Shown here: piece by piece, positions 6,713 to 10,794 of the stretch
Position numbering within the stretch: position 1 is the first letter of the stretch
Layout: each line of letters opens with the position of its first letter
Source of the DNA: an uncultured Clostridia bacterium
Lineage (GTDB): Bacteria; Bacillota; Clostridia; TANB77; CAG-508
Reading direction: 5' to 3'
DNA: 10,794 nucleotides
NCBI GenBank assembly: GCA_947589135.1
Contig: CANPZT010000035.1
Location: 1 to 10,794, forward strand
Notes under the pieces: model-generated
The model's database searches: none
The model's input: the letters and a program-made list of their open reading frames with translations, nothing else
Told to the model about the DNA's origin: nothing
Made by a program: the position numbers and the translations under genes

Positions 6713-6741
6713 AAACAAAAACAGACTACATATGCAGTCTG
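6713..6741 (-). terminator. Intrinsic terminator of spoVS
   Basis: Minus strand: CAGACT paired with AGTCTG (6741-6722) around GCATATGT, which can close further through C-G and G-U pairs, followed by TTTTTGTTT (6721-6713). It begins 22 bp after the spoVS stop. Confidence 0.8.
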
Positions 6742-6763
6742 CCCCCATTATATTATTATTTTA

Positions 6764-7027
6764 TTAAACTCTTGACTCTACTATTAATTTGATACCAGTT
6801 CTGTCCTCACCCTCTACTTCTACCTCTGCAAATGCTGGTATACAAATTAGGTCTACTCCTGCCGGTGCTACAAAGCCTCTTGCTATAGCCACAGCTTTTA
6901 CCGCTTGATTTAATGCTCCTGCTCCTATTGCTTGCATTTCTGCCTTATTTGATTCTTTTACTAATCCAGCTATTGCTCCTGCTACTGAATTAGGATTTGA
7001 TTTTGATGAAATTTTTAAAATTTCCAT
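6764..7027 (-). CDS. spoVS: Stage V sporulation protein S
   Basis: An 87-residue SpoVS protein of the Alba-like fold group, close to the family's usual 86 residues. In Bacillus subtilis it is an early sporulation gene whose loss changes septation and coat formation; binding to nucleic acid is suspected from the fold. The sequence is nearly pure family consensus: MEILKISSKSNPNSVAGAIA at the start, GAGALNQAVKAVAIARGFVAP in the middle (glycine- and alanine-rich helix), and DLICIPAFAEVEVEGEDRTGIKLIVE at the end. The ATG at 7027 follows TAGGAGGC. It is monocistronic here, with a candidate promoter at 7081-7109 and a terminator at 6713-6741. It is strong evidence that the host makes endospores. Confidence 0.96.
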   Translation of the reverse strand: MEILKISSKSNPNSVAGAIAGLVKESNKAEMQAIGAGALNQAVKAVAIARGFVAPAGVDLICIPAFAEVEVEGEDRTGIKLIVESRV

Positions 7028-7080
7028 TTTCTTTTGCCTCCTATAAATTTTATTTTTTGTTGCAACTTTTTACGATTTTT

Positions 7081-7109
7081 ATTTTACAATATTTGGAAAT
7101 TAATGTAAA
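7081..7109 (-). promoter_or_regulatory. Candidate promoter of spoVS
   Basis: Minus strand: -35 TTTACA (7109-7104), a 17-nt spacer, -10 TAAAAT (7086-7081), a sigma-A-like pair. In Bacillus spoVS depends on sigma-H; I did not find a convincing sigma-H match in the 211-bp spacer. Confidence 0.4.
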
Positions 7110-7223
7110 GTATTTTATAAAAATTTTTATAAGTTTTCGTCGCAATAAAATTCTATTTTCGACAAACAAAATGATATATTTTTCTTGATTTTATTAATAT
7201 AAACTATAATTAAATAAATTATA

Positions 7224-7251
7224 AATCAGAATATAAAACTATATTCTGATT
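7224..7251 (-). terminator. Hairpin overlapping the ymdB stop codon
   Basis: A perfect 12-bp inverted repeat (7224-7235 with 7240-7251) around a four-base AAAC loop. One arm includes the last three sense codons and part of the TAG stop of ymdB. The minus-strand sequence beyond is T-rich (TTATAATTTATTTAATT) rather than a clean T run, so termination may be partial. Confidence 0.6.
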
Positions 7252-8009
7252 CTTGTTATATTCTTTGCTTTATTTGTTATATCATCTACATCTAAAACAA
7301 TAGCATTTAACATGCATTTTCCTGTTGCAATTTTGTACCTCTCTGGTAATGTAGTTTCAAATCTTTTTATAGAAGCTTGTATATCCATTCCAATAACAGA
7401 ATTTTTAGGTCCTGTCATTCCAATATCTGTTATATATGCTGTTCCTTTATCTAGAATAGTTTCATCAGCTGTTTGAACATGAGTATGTGTTCCATATATT
7501 GCTGTTACTTCTCCATCTAAAAAATGTCCCATTGCAATTTTTTCTGCAGTCGCTTCTGCATGAAAGTCCACAATAATTATATCTACTTGATTTTTTATCT
7601 TTTCTATTATGTCTTTTGCTATAATAAAGGGATTTTCTGAAAGTACATTTATATCGACTCTTCCAATTAAATTAATAACTGCTATTTTCTTGTTTTTACA
7701 ATTATAAATATTATATCCTTTTCCTACAACTCCTTTAGGATAGTTTGCAGGTCTTATTAACTTTGGATGGTCTATAAACTTAAAAATATCTTTTTTTCCC
7801 CAAGTGTGATTTCCCATTGTAATAACATCTACATTTTGTGCTAGAATATCTTTAAAATTTTTCTCTGTTATTCCCATTCCTTCTGCTGAGTTTTCTCCAT
7901 TTACTATTACAAAATCTATTTTTTCTTCTTCTCTTATTTGTGGTAATTTGTTTTTTAATTCATTTATTCCTGCTACACCAATTAAGTCCCCAACGGCTAA
8001 AATTTTCAA
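7239..8009 (-). CDS. ymdB: YmdB family metallophosphoesterase (2',3'-cyclic-nucleotide 2'-phosphodiesterase type)
   Basis: A 256-residue member of the YmdB family, dinuclear-metal phosphodiesterases. In Bacillus subtilis the enzyme acts on cyclic nucleotides and influences the choice between motility and biofilm. All metal ligands known for the family are at matching positions: Asp8, Glu39-Asn40 (GENSA), Asn67-His68 (GNHTWG), His150 (FHAEAT), and His175/His177 (GTHTHVQTAD). The start is TTG at 8009, set by AGAGGG seven bases upstream and by homology at MKILAVGD; no ATG is nearby. It lies downstream of rny, its usual neighbour, but the two are separated here by 584 bp holding a terminator, a large palindrome and a promoter (8037-8065). 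It is therefore probably transcribed independently of rny. Confidence 0.94.
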   Translation of the reverse strand: MKILAVGDLIGVAGINELKNKLPQIREEEKIDFVIVNGENSAEGMGITEKNFKDILAQNVDVITMGNHTWGKKDIFKFIDHPKLIRPANYPKGVVGKGYNIYNCKNKKIAVINLIGRVDINVLSENPFIIAKDIIEKIKNQVDIIIVDFHAEATAEKIAMGHFLDGEVTAIYGTHTHVQTADETILDKGTAYITDIGMTGPKNSVIGMDIQASIKRFETTLPERYKIATGKCMLNAIVLDVDDITNKAKNITRIRI

Positions 8010-8036
8010 CTTTATTCCCTCTTTCTGTTTTTTTAT

Positions 8037-8065
8037 ATCTTACTATATTTTATTTATTTAGGCAA
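8037..8065 (-). promoter_or_regulatory. Candidate sigma-A promoter of ymdB
   Basis: Minus strand: -35 TTGCCT (8065-8060), a 17-nt spacer, -10 TAAGAT (8042-8037). It lies between the large palindrome and the TTG start, so ymdB can be expressed without transcribing through the palindrome. Confidence 0.5.
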
Positions 8066-8090
8066 GTTTTTTAAAATTTTAATTTTGGTT

Positions 8091-8469
8091 GTCTAACACA
8101 GGGATTAATATAATTAATTTTAAGATATTGCTTGAATGGAGAGAAAAATAGAACTTGTTTATGTAAGAAAATAAGAAATGTTCACGGGCAATCAATTATT
8201 TAATATTTTGAATAAATAATTTGTGCAACTGGAATTAGTTTAGAAATTTTTTAAGCATTTTATGGAAAGAGTTCACGTTAGTGGAAGGGTGCCATAAAAT
8301 GCTTTTAAAATTTCTTTACTAATGCAAGGCAGTCAAAGTATTTATGAAAAATATTAAATAATTGATTGAGCCTGAGTGAAAGCGGCACATTTTCTTACAT
8401 TACAAGTTCTTTTTGAATGCAATAAACAAAATATCTTCAAAATTAATGATATTAATCCCTGTGTTGGAC
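8091..8469. repeat. Large imperfect palindrome (379 bp), fold-back element or structured RNA
   Basis: The two halves pair almost along their whole length. The outer arms (8091-8121 with 8439-8469) match at 29 of 31 positions. A middle helix joins 8151-8172 to 8389-8409 with one bulge region. The inner arms (8190-8265 with 8292-8367, 76 nt each, no gaps) pair at about 62 positions. The apical loop is 8266-8291 and can form a small stem of TTCAC with GTGGA. The internal region between middle and inner helices keeps GC-containing pairs, TTCAC 8181-8185 with GTGAA 8376-8380 and GGGC 8186-8189 with GCCT 8370-8373, separated by GA bulges. GTTCACG occurs at 8180 and again at 8271. There is no open frame of note. 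The element lies between the rny terminator and the ymdB promoter. A MITE-like fold-back element or a large noncoding RNA are the leading readings. Confidence 0.85.
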
Positions 8470-8527
8470 TTAAAAAAATTGAAACTAAATTTTAGAGATA
8501 GAAAATCATTAACTTTTTTTACAATAC

Positions 8528-8582
8528 AAAAAAGCGAATCTAAATATTTAAATTTTTGTTAAATATTTTAAATTCGCTTTTT
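8528..8582 (-). terminator. Intrinsic terminator of rny
   Basis: Minus strand: a long stem with AAAAAAGCGAAT (8582-8571) at the base pairing with ATTCGCTTTTTT (8539-8528), and inner AT pairs around a short loop near 8551-8560. The stem ends in a T run. It begins about 11 bp after the rny stop. The A run and T run on opposite sides make it potentially bidirectional. Confidence 0.8.
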
Positions 8583-8593
8583 AAATTCATTTT

Positions 8594-10135
8594 TTATTTT
8601 GCATAATCAGCTACTCTTGTTTCTCTAATTACATTTACTTTAATTTGACCTGGATATTCCATTTCATTTTCAACTTTTTTAGCAACATCTCTTGCCAAAA
8701 TTGTCATTTGATCGTCTGAGATTTTATCTGGTTTTACTATAATTCTAACTTCACGACCTGCTTGAATTGCAAATGATTTCTCAACTCCATCAAAGGAATC
8801 TGCAATTTCTTCAAGATTTTGTAATCTTTTGATATATGCTTCTAATGTCTCTCTTCTTGCTCCTGGTCTTGATGCAGAAATTGCATCAGCAGCTTGTATT
8901 AATACTGCTTCTAATGTTTGTGGTTCTACATCTCCATGGTGAGCTTCAACTGCATTAATAACTAATGGATTTTCTTTATATTTTTTAAGCACTTCTACAC
9001 CTATTTCAACATGTGTTCCTTCCATATCATGGTCTAGTGCTTTTCCAATATCATGTAATAATCCTGCTCTTCTTGCTAGTTTTGGGTCTAGTCCAAGTTC
9101 TTCTGCCATAATTCTAGCTAAATTAGAAACTTCAATTGAATGATTTAAAACATTTTGTCCATAACTTGTCCTATATTTTAGTTTTCCTAACAATTTTACT
9201 AAATCTGGATGAAGTCCAATTACTCCACTTTCAAGTACAGCTCTTTCTCCTTCTTCTTTTATTGTATTGTCAACTTCTTCTTTTGCCTTTTCTACCATTT
9301 CTTCAATTTTAGAAGGATGAATTCTACCATCGTCAATTAATTTTTCTAGTGCAATTTTTGCAACTTCTCTTCTTAATGGGTCAAATCCTGATAAAACTAC
9401 TGCTTCTGGTGTATCATCAATAATTAGATCAACTCCTGTTAGTGTTTCTAATGCTTTGATATTTCTTCCTTCTCTACCAATAATTCTTCCTTTCATTTCA
9501 TCATTTGGAAGAGATACAATTGAAACTGTCGTTTCTTGTGAATGGTCTGCTGCACATTTTTGTACTGCATATGCTAATAATTCTTTTGCATTTTTTGTTG
9601 CATCTTCTTTTGCTTTTTGTTCTTTTTCTCTAATAATAGATGCTTTTTCTGCTGTTAATTCTTTGTCTAGTTCAGATAATAATCTTGCTTTTGCTTCTTC
9701 TTTTGTTAAAGAAGCAATTTTTTGAAGTTCTTCTATTTCTTGTTCATGTAGTTTTTCAATTTCTTCTTTTTGTTTTTCAATTTCTTCTAATTCTCTTTCT
9801 AAGTCTTGCTCTCTTTTCTCAAAATTTTCTGAACGTTTTTCTAAATTTTCTTCTTTTTGAATTAATCTTGCTTCTTGTTTTTGTATTTCGCCCCTTCTTT
9901 CTTTAATCTCTTGATCTAACTCTTTTCTATTGCTCATTATTTCTTCTTTTGCTTTAAAAATCTCTTCTTTTTTTAAATTTTCTGCTTCTATTTTTGCTAA
10001 ATCAACTAATCTTTTTGCTTCATTTTCTGCTCCTTGAATTTTAGATTCTGCAACTTTCTTTCTATAAGCCATACCTACTGGTACTCCAATTGCAAATGAG
10101 ATTAAGACAGCGGCGATAATGATTAAAATGTTCAT
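8594..10135 (-). CDS. rny: Ribonuclease Y
   Basis: The membrane-anchored endoribonuclease that starts much of the mRNA decay in many Bacillota. Counting from the upstream ATG at 10141: membrane segment at about 4-25; long charged coiled coil at about 30-190; KH RNA-binding domain at about 205-270 with GxxG motif IGREGRN (221-227); HD catalytic domain with His334, LLHDIGK (361-367) and AHHGD (400-404). The length (513-515) is normal. There are two in-frame ATGs, at 10141 and 10135. AAGAGGTG abuts the first too closely (one base after GAGGTG), whereas the second has seven, so I start at 10135. It has a consensus promoter at 10224-10252 and a terminator at 8528-8582. The usual neighbour ymdB follows after a 584-bp gap. 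Confidence 0.97.
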   Translation of the reverse strand: MNILIIIAAVLISFAIGVPVGMAYRKKVAESKIQGAENEAKRLVDLAKIEAENLKKEEIFKAKEEIMSNRKELDQEIKERRGEIQKQEARLIQKEENLEKRSENFEKREQDLERELEEIEKQKEEIEKLHEQEIEELQKIASLTKEEAKARLLSELDKELTAEKASIIREKEQKAKEDATKNAKELLAYAVQKCAADHSQETTVSIVSLPNDEMKGRIIGREGRNIKALETLTGVDLIIDDTPEAVVLSGFDPLRREVAKIALEKLIDDGRIHPSKIEEMVEKAKEEVDNTIKEEGERAVLESGVIGLHPDLVKLLGKLKYRTSYGQNVLNHSIEVSNLARIMAEELGLDPKLARRAGLLHDIGKALDHDMEGTHVEIGVEVLKKYKENPLVINAVEAHHGDVEPQTLEAVLIQAADAISASRPGARRETLEAYIKRLQNLEEIADSFDGVEKSFAIQAGREVRIIVKPDKISDDQMTILARDVAKKVENEMEYPGQIKVNVIRETRVADYAK

Positions 10136-10223
10136 AATCATACACCTCTTTCTTATTTTATTTTCAATGTTCGAATAAAATATATATATGTATTTATTTC
10201 ATATATTTTTTCCTACCTATTAT

Positions 10224-10252
10224 ATTTTAACTTTATTATTGTAAACTGTCAA
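10224..10252 (-). promoter_or_regulatory. Sigma-A promoter of rny
   Basis: Minus strand: -35 TTGACA (10252-10247), a 17-nt spacer, -10 TAAAAT (10229-10224). The -35 is a perfect consensus. Transcription would start near 10217 with a leader of about 80 nt. Confidence 0.7.
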
Positions 10253-10271
10253 GTGATTTAGAACATTTTGT

Positions 10272-10306
10272 AAGCAAAAATGACTAAGGGAACGTGCCCC
10301 TTAGTC
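10272..10306 (-). terminator. Intrinsic terminator overlapping the ileS stop codon
   Basis: Minus strand: GACTAAGGG (10306-10298) pairs with CCCTTAGTC (10290-10282) around a seven-base loop, followed by ATTTTTGC. The first arm contains the final GAC codon and the TAA stop of ileS. Confidence 0.88.
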
Positions 10307-10794
10307 AACTTCAACATCAATATTTAAGTTTTCACCATTAATATTTGTTTGTGTATATTCTTTTCTTTCTTGATTATAAACTACTTTTACTGCTAGTGTA
10401 TCATGTTTGATTAGCTCTTCATTTTCTTTAATTACTTTTTCTAGCATCTCATTTCCTGCTACATATAAATTGATTTTATCTAGAACTTCAAATCCTTTAT
10501 CTTTTCTCATATTTTGTACTTTTGATAGAACTTCACGCACATATCCTTCTTCTTTTAATTCTTGTGTTATATGTGTGTCTAATACAACTCCTATTTCTCC
10601 TTCTCCGCTAAATGCAAATCCTTCTTTTCCTTGCATTGTTACAAGTAAGTTTTCTGAGTTTAGTCCTATTTGCACATCATCAATTTCAATATATTCTACT
10701 CCTCCATTTTTTACTGTATTTGCTAAATCCATTTGATTTTTCTTTGCTATTTCTTCTTTGATTTTTGGAATTAATTTTCCGTATTCTCTTCCAA
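10301..10794 (-). CDS. ileS: Isoleucine--tRNA ligase, C-terminal part (5' end outside window)
   Basis: The last 163 residues of isoleucyl-tRNA synthetase, which charges tRNA-Ile with isoleucine. The frame stays open to the window edge, reading GREYGKLIPKIKEEI, so the gene continues beyond it; an internal Met at 10732 is not a start. The visible part holds the linker and the C-terminal domain with VVLDTHITQELKEEGYVREVLSKVQNMRKDKGFEV. This pattern belongs to the eukaryote-like type 2 IleRS (DUF5915-like C-terminus) rather than type 1 with a C-terminal zinc finger; no CxxC pairs are present. As family knowledge, type 2 enzymes tend to be less sensitive to mupirocin. The catalytic HIGH and KMSKS motifs are outside the window. 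It ends in a terminator that includes its stop codon. Confidence 0.9.
   Translation of the reverse strand, partial: GREYGKLIPKIKEEIAKKNQMDLANTVKNGGVEYIEIDDVQIGLNSENLLVTMQGKEGFAFSGEGEIGVVLDTHITQELKEEGYVREVLSKVQNMRKDKGFEVLDKINLYVAGNEMLEKVIKENEELIKHDTLAVKVVYNQERKEYTQTNINGENLNIDVEVD

Noticed and set aside
6431..6775. Plus-strand open frame of 114 codons
   Set aside because: It covers the 5' end of the substrate-binding protein gene, its promoter and the spoVS terminator on the other strand; product is low-complexity hydrophobic.
6997..7188. Plus-strand open frame of 63 codons upstream of spoVS
   Set aside because: AT-rich low-complexity translation with no ribosome-binding site; spans the spoVS start and promoter.
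8091..8469. CRISPR array or 6S RNA as explanation of the palindrome
   Set aside because: There are no regularly spaced direct repeats, and the hairpin is about twice the size of 6S RNA without its single central bubble layout.
8091..8469. Ordinary insertion sequence
   Set aside because: No transposase frame or fragment lies between the arms, and no clear target-site duplication was found at the edges.
9456..9906. Two overlapping plus-strand open frames opposite rny
   Set aside because: Complement of the rny coiled coil and KH coding sequence; Leu/Phe-rich shadows.
10407..10736. Plus-strand open frame of 109 codons
   Set aside because: Antisense shadow of ileS.

Overview
The window reads as a chromosomal housekeeping segment from an AT-rich, endospore-forming member of the Bacillota, most likely class Clostridia. 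Evidence: very low GC, strong AGGAGG-type ribosome-binding sites, TTG as well as ATG starts, and the sporulation genes spoVS and ytfJ beside scpA, recX, recA, rny, ymdB and ileS. I cannot name the species.

Layout from left to right. Positions 1-550 (+) hold the C-terminal end of a D-alanyl-D-alanine carboxypeptidase (DacF type); its last ~38 residues are displaced by an apparent single-base frameshift near position 436. A long hairpin (584-672) separates it from a minus-strand block read toward it: recX (3202-2756), scpA (2698-1946), a DUF2953/YtfI protein (1874-1263) and ytfJ (1309-707). scpB, which usually follows scpA, is absent. Between recX and recA lies a free-standing 81-residue plus-strand gene of unknown function with a consensus promoter, a good ribosome-binding site and a GC-rich terminator. 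Then, all on the minus strand: recA (4870-3818) with a strong promoter and a possible LexA box, a membrane-anchored peptide-type substrate-binding protein (6630-5047), spoVS (7027-6764), ymdB (8009-7239), rny (10135-8594) and the C-terminal part of a type-2-like ileS (10794-10301, running off the edge).

The genes cover DNA repair and recombination (recA, recX), chromosome condensation (scpA), RNA decay and second-messenger or phosphodiesterase signalling (rny, ymdB), sporulation (spoVS, ytfJ), wall trimming (dacF), translation (ileS) and one solute-binding protein. Most minus-strand transcription units from ileS to recA have their own sigma-A-like promoter and/or intrinsic terminator, so this is a row of short units rather than one operon.

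The feature least explained by ordinary gene content is a ~379-bp imperfect palindrome (8091-8469) between rny and ymdB. It carries no gene. Its arms pair almost end to end, with internal loops, bulges and a 26-nt apical loop. It could be a fold-back (MITE-like) element or a large structured RNA; its termini also formally fit the integron attC core consensus, although its length argues against a normal attC.
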